A stretch of DNA of 48,666 nucleotides from [Scytonema hofmanni] UTEX 2349 (GTDB lineage Bacteria; Cyanobacteriota; Cyanobacteriia; Cyanobacteriales; Nostocaceae). Numbering within the stretch: the first letter of the stretch is position 1; the number at the start of each line of letters is the position of its first letter. The notes below the pieces were generated by a model. It was not told the origin of the DNA. It saw nothing but the letters and a program-made list of their open reading frames with translations, and ran no database searches. The position numbers and the translations under genes were made by a program. Positions 34,693-43,007 of this stretch are shown here, piece by piece. Location: assembly GCF_000582685.1 (NCBI RefSeq), contig NZ_KK073768.1:1286264-1334929 (forward strand). The letters run 5' to 3'.

Positions 34693-35121
34693 CTACGAGC
34701 GCTGGTAGAGGGGAGATAAAGCGCAGATCGGGGTCTTGAATCTCAAACTAGAAGCATATTTTTGGTGAGCGATCGCAATCGTTTCACTTAATTTACGCTT
34801 TTGGAGAAAATTAATATCCTGCTCACTTAACTGATTTTCCAAATCAAGCTTTTTAAGAATTTTATACAAGTGGCTTGATAATGATGAATCCTCATATTGG
34901 GTTGCTTTATACTTAGCTTTTAAAGCAGCAAATTCTCGCTTTAGTTCAAGTTCATTAGCGATGCTAATTGTTTCCCTAAGTTCGTGCTGTTCCAGCCAGG
35001 AAATTTCGGAATTAATTAGCTTTTTATCTGCATCCAGTTTTTGCAAGATTGGATATAGTGGACTCGATAGAGATACATCTAAGTATTCAATTGCTTGGTA
35101 TTTTACTTTGCTTAACTTGTG
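34693..35121 (-). pseudogene. Fragment of a helical repeat protein
   Basis: The frame is open from just after a TGA at 35124-35122 and encodes two and a half copies of a roughly 50-residue unit: KYQAIEYLDVSLSSPLYPIL-QKLD, NSEISWLEQHELRETISIAN, then KYKATQYEDSSLSSHLYKIL-KKLD and DINFLQKRKLSETIAIAHQ. There is no ATG at the front, and the first unit begins in mid-repeat. The C-terminus (PICALSPLYQRS) comes from a palindromic repeat, CCCCTCTAC...GTAGAGGGG. I read this as the leftover of a larger repeat protein, possibly a ligand-binding or effector domain; the family name is not known to me. Confidence 0.55.
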
Positions 35122-35214
35122 TCATTTGCAACTATAGCAACACTTATAAAAAACAGGGATGGGAAAATCACCACCCCACAAGAGAGAAACTTTCTTGAGA
35201 AAATTGCGTGTTAC

Positions 35215-36303
35215 CTACAACACTTTACACTGTCCTTGTTGCCGCAACAAATGATCGCACAATACTAAAGCAACCATCGCTTCTACCATCGGTACAGCAC
35301 GCGGTAAAACGCAAGGATCGTGTCTTCCTTTGGCGGCTAAAAGCGTTTCTTCACCCTCATTTGTCACCGTTTTTTGTTCTTTTCTAATGGTAGCTGTCGG
35401 CTTAAATGCTACTCGTAAAATGATATTTTCGCCGTTGGAAATTCCCCCTTGAATTCCTCCAGAATGATTAGTTACAGTGCGAATTTCACCGTTTTCATCA
35501 ATATAATATTCGTCGTTATGTTCAATTCCAGTTAACAGCGTCCCTGCGAAACCTGAACCAATTTCAAAACCTTTACTAGCGGGAAGAGACATTACACCTT
35601 TGGCAATATCTGCTTCTAATTTATCGAAAACTGGAACGCCTAAACCTTTGGGAACATTTCGCGCTACGCATTCTACCACACCACCGATAGAATCACCTTG
35701 TTTTGCGATCGCCTCAATTAATTCAATCATCCGTTCTGCACATTCGGCATCGGGACAGCGGACGATGTTACTTTCAACTTGTTCTAAAGTGACGGTATTT
35801 GCATCAATCGCACCTTCTAAATCTTTGATGCGCTTGACGTAACCGATAACTTCCACATTAGCGACTTGACGAAGAATTTTTTTAGCGATCGCACTTGCTG
35901 CGACTCTGCCAATTGTCTCACGCGCCGACGATCTACCGCCACCTTGCCAATTACGAATGCCATATTTGGCGTCATAAGTCGCATCGGCATGAGAAGGGCG
36001 ATACTTTTGTTGCATTTCGTCGTAATCTTGAGAACGAGCGTCTTTGTTCCGCACCAAAATTGATATTGGTGTTCCCAAAGTTTTACCCTCAAACACTCCT
36101 GAGAGAATTTCGCACTTATCTTCTTCTTTGCGAGGCGTTGTAATCTTACTTTGTCCCGGACGCCTTCTATCTAATTCTACTTGAATTTCTTCAACAGAAA
36201 TTTCTAGCCGTGGCGGACAGCCATCAATTATAACCCCCACACCACCGCCGTGAGACTCGCCAAAAGTAGTGACGCGAAATAGATGCCCAAAAGTGTTGCC
36301 CAT
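35215..36303 (-). CDS. aroC: Chorismate synthase
   Basis: This 362-residue enzyme converts 5-enolpyruvylshikimate-3-phosphate to chorismate, with reduced FMN as cofactor, the last step of the shikimate pathway. Signatures are GHLFRVTTFGESHGGGVG at the N-terminus, YRPSHADATYDAKYGIRN and GGGRSSARETIGRVAASAIA, and the C-terminal HSGGIQGGISNGE and RHDPCVLPRAVPMVEAM. All expected segments and length are normal. A palindrome repeat copy lies 12 bp before the start, so it will be in the leader. The divergent gene beyond is a glycosyltransferase. Confidence 0.97.
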   Translation of the reverse strand: MGNTFGHLFRVTTFGESHGGGVGVIIDGCPPRLEISVEEIQVELDRRRPGQSKITTPRKEEDKCEILSGVFEGKTLGTPISILVRNKDARSQDYDEMQQKYRPSHADATYDAKYGIRNWQGGGRSSARETIGRVAASAIAKKILRQVANVEVIGYVKRIKDLEGAIDANTVTLEQVESNIVRCPDAECAERMIELIEAIAKQGDSIGGVVECVARNVPKGLGVPVFDKLEADIAKGVMSLPASKGFEIGSGFAGTLLTGIEHNDEYYIDENGEIRTVTNHSGGIQGGISNGENIILRVAFKPTATIRKEQKTVTNEGEETLLAAKGRHDPCVLPRAVPMVEAMVALVLCDHLLRQQGQCKVL

Positions 36304-36314
36304 AAAAGGAGTTA

Positions 36315-36340
36315 GTAGAGACGTTCCGGTGGAACGTCTG
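36315..36340. repeat. Dispersed palindrome, copy 8, in the aroC leader
   Basis: GTAGAGACGTTCCGGTGGAACGTCTG, 12 bp upstream of the aroC ATG. The right arm is cut short compared with other copies. Placed so near a start it could fold over the ribosome site. Confidence 0.7.
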
Positions 36341-36600
36341 TGTCAGGTTTATGTATTTTAGCTGATGTCTTGTTCTCTGCACAAAGACAAAAAACATGAA
36401 AATTTTGTCTTTTTTTTTGTTTGCGATTTTGAAGGTTTTGGTTACTGCACCTATTGATAGAGTTTCAATCAATACTAATCTTGCTCTAGAAGGATTAAAA
36501 ACAAATGATCAAATATCCACAATAAGCTTACTAAACTTCAAACTTTCTAAGTTGCTTTTTTGGATGAATACGCTCTGTTTGTTTTGCTGGAGATGGAAAA

Positions 36601-37851
36601 ATGGTGTACATGGATAAGCGTTTACATGTGGTTGTTGATCCAAGTACACAACTTTACCGCAATACTCCTGCTTTAGTTGAAAAAACGCCCTTACCGCAAT
36701 GTGAAATTTCCGTGATTGTTCCAGCTCGAAATGAAGCGGAAACATTGAGCGCAACGCTTTCGGCTTTAGCGCATCAGGTAGATTTGCAAGGACAGCGCTT
36801 AGATTTCAGGCGGTATGAAATAATTTTGCTACTGAATAATTGTAGTGATAATTCAGCAACGATCGCCTGGAATTTTGCACAACAACATCCAGATTTAGTA
36901 CTGCACATAGTTGAAAAAACTCTACCTGCAACTGAAGCTTATATTGGTCGAGTTCGACAGATTTTGATGGATGAAGCCTATCGTCGCTTAATAAGTATAG
37001 GACGCAAGCGGGGAGTAATTGCTTCCACCGATGGCGATTCTCAAGTAAGCGAGACTTGGATCGCTGCGACGCTGTATGAAATTAATTGTGGTGCGGATGC
37101 AGTGGGAGGAAGAATTATTACACTCTCAAGCGATCGCGCAACTTTAGATCCCTACGCTAAAACTTGTCATCTACAGGAAGTCGGCTACCGTTACTTGATT
37201 GCAGAATTAGAAAGTTACCTTGACCCCGATCCTTATGATAGCTTTCCGCGACACTATCAACACTATGGGGCAAGTTTAGCCGTGACTGCACAAATGTATG
37301 CGATCGCTGGTGGTTTACCAGCCGTGCGAACACCGGAAGATGTCGCATTTTATCATGCTTTGGTGCGCGTCAATGCCCGTTTTCGCCACAGTCCGTTAGT
37401 GCGGGTAGAAACTTCCGCAAGACAAACCGGACGCACCGATATTGGTTTGGCTAATCAGTTGAATGAATGGTCACAAATGGGACGACAAAAGCAAGCATTT
37501 TTGGTAGAATCAGCAGCAGCAATTGAAACTCGTTATTCAGCGCGTCATCAGTTAAGAAGCATTTGGTTTTCTGTTCTTAACGGAAAGATGCCAACTCATA
37601 TGCAATTAGCACCGTTAGCTGATATTTTAGGAGTTCCAACACAATGGCTTGTGCAAGAATTAAAACAACCATACACTTTTGGTCTGTTATTTGAGCGAGT
37701 TGAACAGCGTTCAAAAGAAGAAGGAATTTGGACACAGCGTTGGCAAAAGGTGGAAATTCAAACAGCAATTAGCGACTTACGGTTGCGTCTACAAAGTCTG
37801 CGTCGTGGTAACAAAGAAGAGGCAAATAAAGTGCCGACTTATGCTGTTTAA
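36601..37851 (+). CDS. Family 2 glycosyltransferase
   Basis: This 416-residue GT-A fold enzyme has the nucleotide-sugar motif SVIVPARNEAETLSATLSAL, LLLNNCSDNSATIAWNFA, the metal-binding DxD in STDGDSQVSETW, and an ED acid pair in TPEDVAFYHALV. No clear membrane helix is present, so it may be cytoplasmic or peripheral. The acceptor and donor are unknown. ATG 36601 or ATG 36610 may be used; 36610 (MDKRLHV) is equally good. It faces the minus-strand methyltransferase/deacetylase/dehydrogenase genes, with only a small ORF and 22 bp between, and these four genes probably work in one pathway. Confidence 0.88.
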   Translation: MVYMDKRLHVVVDPSTQLYRNTPALVEKTPLPQCEISVIVPARNEAETLSATLSALAHQVDLQGQRLDFRRYEIILLLNNCSDNSATIAWNFAQQHPDLVLHIVEKTLPATEAYIGRVRQILMDEAYRRLISIGRKRGVIASTDGDSQVSETWIAATLYEINCGADAVGGRIITLSSDRATLDPYAKTCHLQEVGYRYLIAELESYLDPDPYDSFPRHYQHYGASLAVTAQMYAIAGGLPAVRTPEDVAFYHALVRVNARFRHSPLVRVETSARQTGRTDIGLANQLNEWSQMGRQKQAFLVESAAAIETRYSARHQLRSIWFSVLNGKMPTHMQLAPLADILGVPTQWLVQELKQPYTFGLLFERVEQRSKEEGIWTQRWQKVEIQTAISDLRLRLQSLRRGNKEEANKVPTYAV

Positions 37852-37893
37852 ACATAAGTGCAAGACAAGTAACACGAACCGAGCGACAAGCCT

Positions 37894-38142
37894 ATGAAGA
37901 GGGATGAGCCAGAAATGGAAAAAGATGAGCTTAGGTTAGAGTATGATTTAAATAGTCTACGAGTCAGACGGTTAGGCTCTGGACGAAATAATTTTGGTGA
38001 GACAGTTGTTCGCCTAGAACCTAATGCAGATGCTGTCAATGAGGCTTTAAGGTTTCTGCTCAGAGTAATGCAAGAAAACAAATCTCCTAGCCCAAAAACG
38101 CAGCATAATAACTCCGTACAGCAAACAGACGAAACCTCCTAG
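37894..38142 (+). CDS. Small conserved cyanobacterial protein
   Basis: This 82-residue protein carries KDELRLEYDLNSLRVRRLGS, then FGETVVRLEPNADAVNEALR and FLLRVMQENK. I recall cyanobacterial proteins with the same YDL-LRVR and NADAVNEALRFL motifs but with a few more residues (DVAEVF-like) between RLEP and NADAV; if so, this copy has lost them. The shape suggests a small ribbon-helix-helix or antitoxin-like protein. No toxin partner is next to it. It lies 42 bp after the glycosyltransferase and may be cotranscribed. An internal ATG at 37915 is an alternative start. Confidence 0.6.
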   Translation: MKRDEPEMEKDELRLEYDLNSLRVRRLGSGRNNFGETVVRLEPNADAVNEALRFLLRVMQENKSPSPKTQHNNSVQQTDETS

Positions 38143-38164
38143 TAGTCTGTACAAAGATGATAAA

Positions 38165-39481
38165 TCAAACCCGCTCAAATAAATCAAGTCGATATTGTTC
38201 CTCGCGTTGATTTGTTAAATGCCGCAGTTGAGTCGGGGTTAACTCCATAAATGAATCGTGAACTTGATCGCCATTTAAGGGATAATCACGCGCATATTGT
38301 GTCCAGTGAACTAAAAGCAGATGTCCTCCTGGTTCTAAGTGTTCTACAATGCACTGCTTGGCTTTTTGTAAGTCTTCCCAACACCAGTAATAACCAACTT
38401 CTGACACCAAAACTAAATCAAACATTTCCTCAGGATACTGTTCTGGTAAACGCATGATTTGAAATCGCACTTGCTTTAAGTGCTGACAGCGTTTAATTGC
38501 TTTTTCTTGAGCTAGCTTTGACACTTCAATTGAGAGTAAAGAGTCACATTTAGAGGCTAGCTTCTCAGTCAAAATGCCAATTGATCCGCCAATTTCAAAA
38601 GCAGATTTATAGCGTTTGGGTAAAGCCGCGATTGTTGCAGCATATTTCTTCGCTTCGTATTCGCTGGTTTCAAATTTCCACGGATCGGGATTAGTACCGT
38701 AAAGAGCTTCAAAATAACTTGGAGGAAGCGATACTCTTTCAGAATCACTGAGTGACCCCTTTTCTACCTCTAATAATTTTTCTGGCTTGAGGATGCTTGC
38801 AGTGTTCAAAGCTTCGACAAAGTTATCAAAGTTTACAAAGTCTTCGATAATCTGCTCAACTCCCGCATCCTGTAAAGTTTTCTTTTGTTTACCGCTAGCA
38901 ACACCGACAAAAGCAAGTTGTAATTGCACAGCAGTTAAAACATCCCAAATTCCATCACCTATACAAACAATTTTTTCAAAATCGATTTGATTGTATACCG
39001 TTTTCGCTCTTGATATTGCGGTTTTGACAATATCTTCACGAGAAATACTATCATCGGCAGACGCTGTGGGCAATTGTCCAACATCTAGCTTTGCACTGTC
39101 AAGCTTCATGGAAGCTGATGCAGACCATCCTGCCGTTGCGAAAGCGATCGCCCAATTTTCTGTTTCTGCCAATTTACGCAACATTATCGATGCTCCAGGT
39201 ATTTCCGCAAACAATGTATTATCCGCTGTGTAGCATTCCTGCAACAAATCGACAAAGCGATGCTGAAGCCGAGATAATTCACTTTGTTCGGGAATACGTC
39301 CGAGAAACTCCTGAAAAATTTGCAAAGTTATCCCAGAGTCGGTTGTATGTCCATAACTAGCCCAGTTCGTGTTAATATCTTCAATGCCAAACTCTAAAGC
39401 AAAGGCTTTCACAAAGCACTGGCTATCAACATCGTTTGTTTTAGTCAGCGTTCCATCAATATCAAAAATTGCTAATTTCAT
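38165..39481 (-). CDS. Fusion: HAD phosphatase + NodS-like SAM methyltransferase
   Basis: In this 438-residue protein, residues 1 to about 215 are a HAD-superfamily hydrolase: nucleophile motif FDIDGTLTKTND, ATAGWS as motif II and CIGDGIWDVLTA as the metal motif. From about residue 255 a class I methyltransferase follows, with the NodS-like opening SYFEALYGTNPDPWKFETSE and YEAKKYAATIAALPKRYKSA. The SAM loop is FEIGGSIGILTEKLA, and LVSEVGYYW follows. NodS proteins N-methylate a deacetylated aminosugar. The PIG-L deacetylase gene is 8 bp upstream in the same operon, matching that order of chemistry. A HAD phosphatase fused to this methyltransferase suggests the two activities work on one intermediate. 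Its stop faces the small plus-strand ORF (convergent). Confidence 0.85.
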   Translation of the reverse strand: MKLAIFDIDGTLTKTNDVDSQCFVKAFALEFGIEDINTNWASYGHTTDSGITLQIFQEFLGRIPEQSELSRLQHRFVDLLQECYTADNTLFAEIPGASIMLRKLAETENWAIAFATAGWSASASMKLDSAKLDVGQLPTASADDSISREDIVKTAISRAKTVYNQIDFEKIVCIGDGIWDVLTAVQLQLAFVGVASGKQKKTLQDAGVEQIIEDFVNFDNFVEALNTASILKPEKLLEVEKGSLSDSERVSLPPSYFEALYGTNPDPWKFETSEYEAKKYAATIAALPKRYKSAFEIGGSIGILTEKLASKCDSLLSIEVSKLAQEKAIKRCQHLKQVRFQIMRLPEQYPEEMFDLVLVSEVGYYWCWEDLQKAKQCIVEHLEPGGHLLLVHWTQYARDYPLNGDQVHDSFMELTPTQLRHLTNQREEQYRLDLFERV

Positions 39482-39489
39482 TAAAGTAT

Positions 39490-40296
39490 TTAATTTTCAA
39501 CTTCTAAATAAACTTCCCAAGGACGAGCGAAATTCAAAAGCATTTCTGGTGTTAACCGAAAACCTTCGGGATCGTCGTCAATTAAGTTGGTGATTTGCGA
39601 ACGATAACAAGCGATCGCTTGTTGTTTCAACTCCACCACCGCAGCAATATCCAGACGCCAACTAGTGACTTTTTCCGATTCTTTCAAGTTTCCCCGTTGC
39701 GCCAAGTCCCAATCCCAGATAGGATACTCAATAATGCGGGGTGATAAATCCAAATTACCCAAAGCGGTATGAATTAACTTTGAAGTTGCTCGGTGGTCTG
39801 GATGAGGATCGTACCGCCACGGTAAAAAGATAATTTGCGGCGCAATTTCTCTTAAATAAGCACTACAACTTGCGATCGCACTGTTATATTGTGTGGAAAT
39901 TGACCCATCTTGCATTCCGCAAAATGTCACATCATTAGGATTAACACCTAACATTGTCAAAGCTTCCAGCGTTTCACTTTCACGTAATGCTTGTAGCACA
40001 GGTGCGGGATATTTCTGTGAATTAGGGTGAGAAAGCGTACCATCACTGATAACCAATACGCAGACATCGCAGTTAAGAGAACGCAAAAGAGCGATCGCAC
40101 CACCACAACCCAAAGTCTCATCATCGGGATGAGGTGCAACAATTAACACCGGACTGCAAACAATGTCCCCAACTGAATGCAGGGGTAAAGCACTGAGGTT
40201 AGTTAACGGTGATGCAAAACACCCTACCCCACCTGCGGGGTGGGATGCCGTTGACCCAGCTTTGTTATTGTCTAAATAGAGATCATCTGCGTTCAT
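39490..40296 (-). CDS. PIG-L family deacetylase
   Basis: This 268-residue protein is a zinc-dependent N-deacetylase of the LmbE/PIG-L fold. The metal motif is VAPHPDDETLGCGGAIALL, and the later HPDH is in RYDPHPDHRATSKLIH. Members deacetylate GlcNAc-type sugars. About 48 N-terminal residues before SPVLIVAPHPDD are not part of the fold and include codons from a palindromic repeat (40209-40250, CCCCACCTGCGGGGTGG). The ATG lies in a 10-bp tandem repeat just after the dehydrogenase stop; 6 bp separate the two. It is the middle gene of the minus-strand operon dehydrogenase - deacetylase - HAD/methyltransferase. Confidence 0.9.
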   Translation of the reverse strand: MNADDLYLDNNKAGSTASHPAGGVGCFASPLTNLSALPLHSVGDIVCSPVLIVAPHPDDETLGCGGAIALLRSLNCDVCVLVISDGTLSHPNSQKYPAPVLQALRESETLEALTMLGVNPNDVTFCGMQDGSISTQYNSAIASCSAYLREIAPQIIFLPWRYDPHPDHRATSKLIHTALGNLDLSPRIIEYPIWDWDLAQRGNLKESEKVTSWRLDIAAVVELKQQAIACYRSQITNLIDDDPEGFRLTPEMLLNFARPWEVYLEVEN

Positions 40297-40310
40297 CTGC
40301 GTTCATCTGC
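40281..40310 (-). repeat. Triple 10-bp repeat at the dehydrogenase/deacetylase junction
   Basis: ACGCAGATGA occurs in tandem, two full copies and a third ending ACGCAGATGATC. Each unit carries an overlapping ATG and TGA. The first unit's TGA ends the upstream gene and the second unit's ATG starts the deacetylase, so the repeat itself makes the stop/start junction. Confidence 0.75.
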
Positions 40311-41556
40311 GTTTTAAATTATATTCAGACCAAAGCGATCGCGCCGGATTACTTTCAGCTAACACATACTGTCCTACACTAGAAAGTGCCGCATCAAAAG
40401 CGGGTTGACGCAGATACAGGGTTAAATCTCTGATGATGCGTTCCATCGGATTTGGTGGTAGCAAACCACGAGTACCAACAGAACGTTCACACATTTGCAT
40501 GACATCGATGCAAATTTGTTCAATTGTTGTCCGCACCATATTTGCATAAGCGACGAGTTGACTAGCTTGGGGGTTGTCAACCGTCGGATAACCACCAAAC
40601 ACAGGTGCATATGCTGCTACCATATCCGCAGCTGATCGCAACCAGATATTACCAGTTTCAATAGCGATCGCCATTCTACCGAGTCGTTCTCTTTGGTATG
40701 GATCGTTTGTATAATTGAGCTTTTGGAGATACTCGCGAGTTAAATCAAATAGTGCTTCCGCACCACCCAATTGCACCGCTGCAAAGCGAATTACTCCCAC
40801 AGACAACCAAGGTTGTCTATAATAATCTCCAGGTTCACCAATTAAAGCATTTTGGTGCAACTCAACGCCGCTAAAATCTACTTTATAGCTAGCAGTTGCT
40901 CGCATTCCCGAAGGTTCCCACCAAGATGGATCGCTTACGGTTACTACTTCATCCATTGGGACAATGCACATTTGCCAAGTGCCATCGGGTAAGACACCAT
41001 TCACAAAGGGACGCTCAACGTAGCCAGAACCAGAGCAAAAGGTTTTACAACCTTCGAGGCGATATTTACCATCCTCTAGAGGAATAATTTTAACACCATC
41101 AGCAGCCTCTGCATTCCAAACGCCAAATATTTTCTGGCGATCGCGTGCATCGTGAGCAGAAGTTGCGATTTGTTCTTTAGTACCAAAAGTTTGAATCAGT
41201 TGCAGCGTGTTGATATGTCCCTCATAAATTCGCCCAACTGCTAAATTACCACGCCCTATCTGCTTTAATAACATTAGCAGTTGTTGAGTTACACTCGAAT
41301 CAACTCCCGCACCCCATCCCCCTAAACCTCGCTGTAAGGGTGCAGCTAATAAGCCGGCTTCGGCAATTAACTCAAACTCCTTTTTGGGGAAAGCGCCATT
41401 ATAATCAATCGCGCTGGCGTTTAGCGCACAATAATCAGCAATTTCCGTTGCGCGTCTGAGAGCTTCCGCAATGCAAGAATCGTGCCATTCTGTAAGGATA
41501 ACATCCTTTGATAGTTGAGTAGTAATAGCCGCCTCCTTGATATAACATATCTTCAT
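40303..41556 (-). CDS. Acyl-CoA dehydrogenase-like flavoprotein
   Basis: This 417-residue protein has the acyl-CoA dehydrogenase architecture: an N-terminal helical domain (FPKKEFELIAEAGLLAAPLQ, RGLGGWGAG), a middle beta domain (KIFGVWNAEAADG, GCKTFCSGSGYVERPFVNGV), and a C-terminal helical domain ending LSSVGQYVLAESNPARSLW. FAD binding is expected. The catalytic glutamate of fatty-acid dehydrogenases is not obvious to me, so the enzyme may work on another substrate, as in amino-sugar N-oxidation or desaturation. It is the first gene of the three-gene minus-strand operon and should be driven by a promoter in 41557-41700. The first Met (MKICYIKEAA) is less certain than the fold; a later start near VILTEWHD is possible. 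Confidence 0.85.
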   Translation of the reverse strand: MKICYIKEAAITTQLSKDVILTEWHDSCIAEALRRATEIADYCALNASAIDYNGAFPKKEFELIAEAGLLAAPLQRGLGGWGAGVDSSVTQQLLMLLKQIGRGNLAVGRIYEGHINTLQLIQTFGTKEQIATSAHDARDRQKIFGVWNAEAADGVKIIPLEDGKYRLEGCKTFCSGSGYVERPFVNGVLPDGTWQMCIVPMDEVVTVSDPSWWEPSGMRATASYKVDFSGVELHQNALIGEPGDYYRQPWLSVGVIRFAAVQLGGAEALFDLTREYLQKLNYTNDPYQRERLGRMAIAIETGNIWLRSAADMVAAYAPVFGGYPTVDNPQASQLVAYANMVRTTIEQICIDVMQMCERSVGTRGLLPPNPMERIIRDLTLYLRQPAFDAALSSVGQYVLAESNPARSLWSEYNLKRR

Positions 41557-42000
41557 ACATTATTGAAGATAATGAAATTCAGTACGATAACGCCTCTATC
41601 TTCTGCGGGAAATTTCGTAGTAGGCACTTGTGTGTGATTAAAATGTGCAATTATTGTAGCAGTTTGCACGTTGGCTATATTATTTGCGCTATCCACCAAA
41701 CACTGGACAAAACTGGAAAACCAGTACCTGTGGAGAGGTAGCCAGTCTCAGTCCGCTCTGCGGACTACGTTAAGAAGGTCATGACACCTACGAGTGCTTT
41801 CCAGCTTGTGCTTCTGTCGTCAAAGATTAAACAGATCTATTTGGTTAAGTCAGTGTCTTTGACCTAACAAGCCTTCTTAACATTGACGAGGAAAACATTA
41901 CCTGAGAAATCAGAGTTGGTTTTCTAGGTTTCCATTCAAAAAACCTAGATCAAATCTATGCAATGTCTGCTTTGTCCACCTTTGTCCAATGAATTAGTCA
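41557..42000. other. 444-bp spacer with nested inverted repeats
   Basis: The right-hand part contains a self-complementary block: GTTAAGAAGG (41769-41778) with CCTTCTTAAC (41872-41881), and inside it GTCAAAGA (41819-41826) with TCTTTGAC (41856-41863). AGTCCG-CTCTG-CGGACT precedes it (about 41750-41766). CTAGGTTT (41924-41931) pairs with AAACCTAG (41941-41948). The left end should carry the promoter of the dehydrogenase operon. No protein gene is supported. Confidence 0.55.
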
Positions 42001-42789
42001 TTAGAGGCGTGGCGATCGCACTCCTTGAAGTATCGCTTTCAAGGCACGAGTCCACTCTTGCGCTATAAACTTATTGCCCTGCTCGTTAAAGTGAACACCA
42101 TCGCTAAAAATATCACCCTGTTTTAATCGAGCAAGTATTGAAGCGTGCATATCAAGGAAAAATATTTGCTTGCCTTGTGCAGAGAGCTTTGTGACACGTT
42201 CCTTAAGAAATGCGTTGGCTGTAGTTTTAGTTTGATTACGATCGACACCCTTATTTATATCCCATTTAAACGGGGGAATTGAGGCGATTACAATTTTCGC
42301 GTTGGGACGTAATAACAAGATATCATCGATAATCCCTTTAAGGGATTTTGTGAGAAAGGCTGAGGTGTTATCACCTCGTACATCACTAGCAAAGAAATCA
42401 TTAGTACCGAGCATTATCAGGACTACATCAGGTTTGGTCGCTTGAACCCAATCTCGAATGCTTCCGGGATTTTTCTCCCATGAGGGGAGACGAACATTTG
42501 ATTTTGGTTGTTGCAACACTTGCGCTGCCGACCAACCACCATGACACTCATTATCGGGGTCAGTATATGCGCCGTCTTTTTTAGTTCCCACCCAATCTAT
42601 AGTAGATCCAAATTTGGTGTGTGCTACCTCACTACGCAAAGCGGCAATGTTGCCTGCACATAGAGAATCTCCTAAAGACATCACTTTAGTAGCTGCGATC
42701 GCAGTTCCAACGGGATAAAAACACAGTAGTATGGTGACTAAACTTAAGTTTCCCCACCTATAGTTAGTTCTTTGTTTGCTATTGGTCAT
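42001..42789 (-). CDS. Exported SGNH/GDSL-type hydrolase
   Basis: From ATG 42789 (MTNSKQRTNYRW) the protein is about 262 residues, with a signal-like hydrophobic stretch LSLVTILLCFYPVGTAIA. SGNH blocks are VMSLGDSLCAGN (Ser), the Gly block around CHGGWSA, IMLGTNDFFASD (Asn) and FSDGVHFNEQGN (Asp and His). Members are esterases or lipases, and some deacetylate polysaccharide. The frame is open 19 codons further upstream, but that part is heptamer-repeat DNA (MGSLLPSASCLLPSE) and is unlikely to be real. The substrate cannot be predicted. Confidence 0.85.
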   Translation of the reverse strand: MTNSKQRTNYRWGNLSLVTILLCFYPVGTAIAATKVMSLGDSLCAGNIAALRSEVAHTKFGSTIDWVGTKKDGAYTDPDNECHGGWSAAQVLQQPKSNVRLPSWEKNPGSIRDWVQATKPDVVLIMLGTNDFFASDVRGDNTSAFLTKSLKGIIDDILLLRPNAKIVIASIPPFKWDINKGVDRNQTKTTANAFLKERVTKLSAQGKQIFFLDMHASILARLKQGDIFSDGVHFNEQGNKFIAQEWTRALKAILQGVRSPRL

Positions 42790-42803
42790 ATTGAGGTTAT
42801 ATT

Positions 42804-43001
42804 CAGAAGGCAGAAGGCAGGAGGCAGAAGGCAGAAGGGAACCCACCCTTAAAAGAGTGGGATTGTAACTAGGGCGTTTTATACCGAGACTGCAAGCAGT
42901 CTCGGTATAATTATTGATTTTGACTGGGCTTTAAACCCAGAACTAAAGTTTTTATTAATACTTCTTTCCTTCTGCCCTCTGCCCTCTGCCTTCTGCCTTC
43001 T
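42804..43001. repeat. Inverted pair of heptamer arrays with palindromes between
   Basis: Five CAGAAGG-type heptamers (42804-42838) face five CCTTCTG/CCCTCTG units (42968-43001) in inverted orientation. Between them is a perfect 14-bp stem, TATACCGAGACTGC-AA-GCAGTCTCGGTATA (42880-42909), and a CTGGG...CCCAG hairpin near 42925-42941. The block fills the CapA-SGNH spacer and probably ends the capA transcript. Confidence 0.75.
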
Positions 43002-43007
43002 CATTTC

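Noticed and set aside
42789..42846. Upstream start of the SGNH hydrolase (MGSLLPSASC...)
   Set aside because: These codons come from a CAGAAGG heptamer array; the later Met gives a proper signal peptide.
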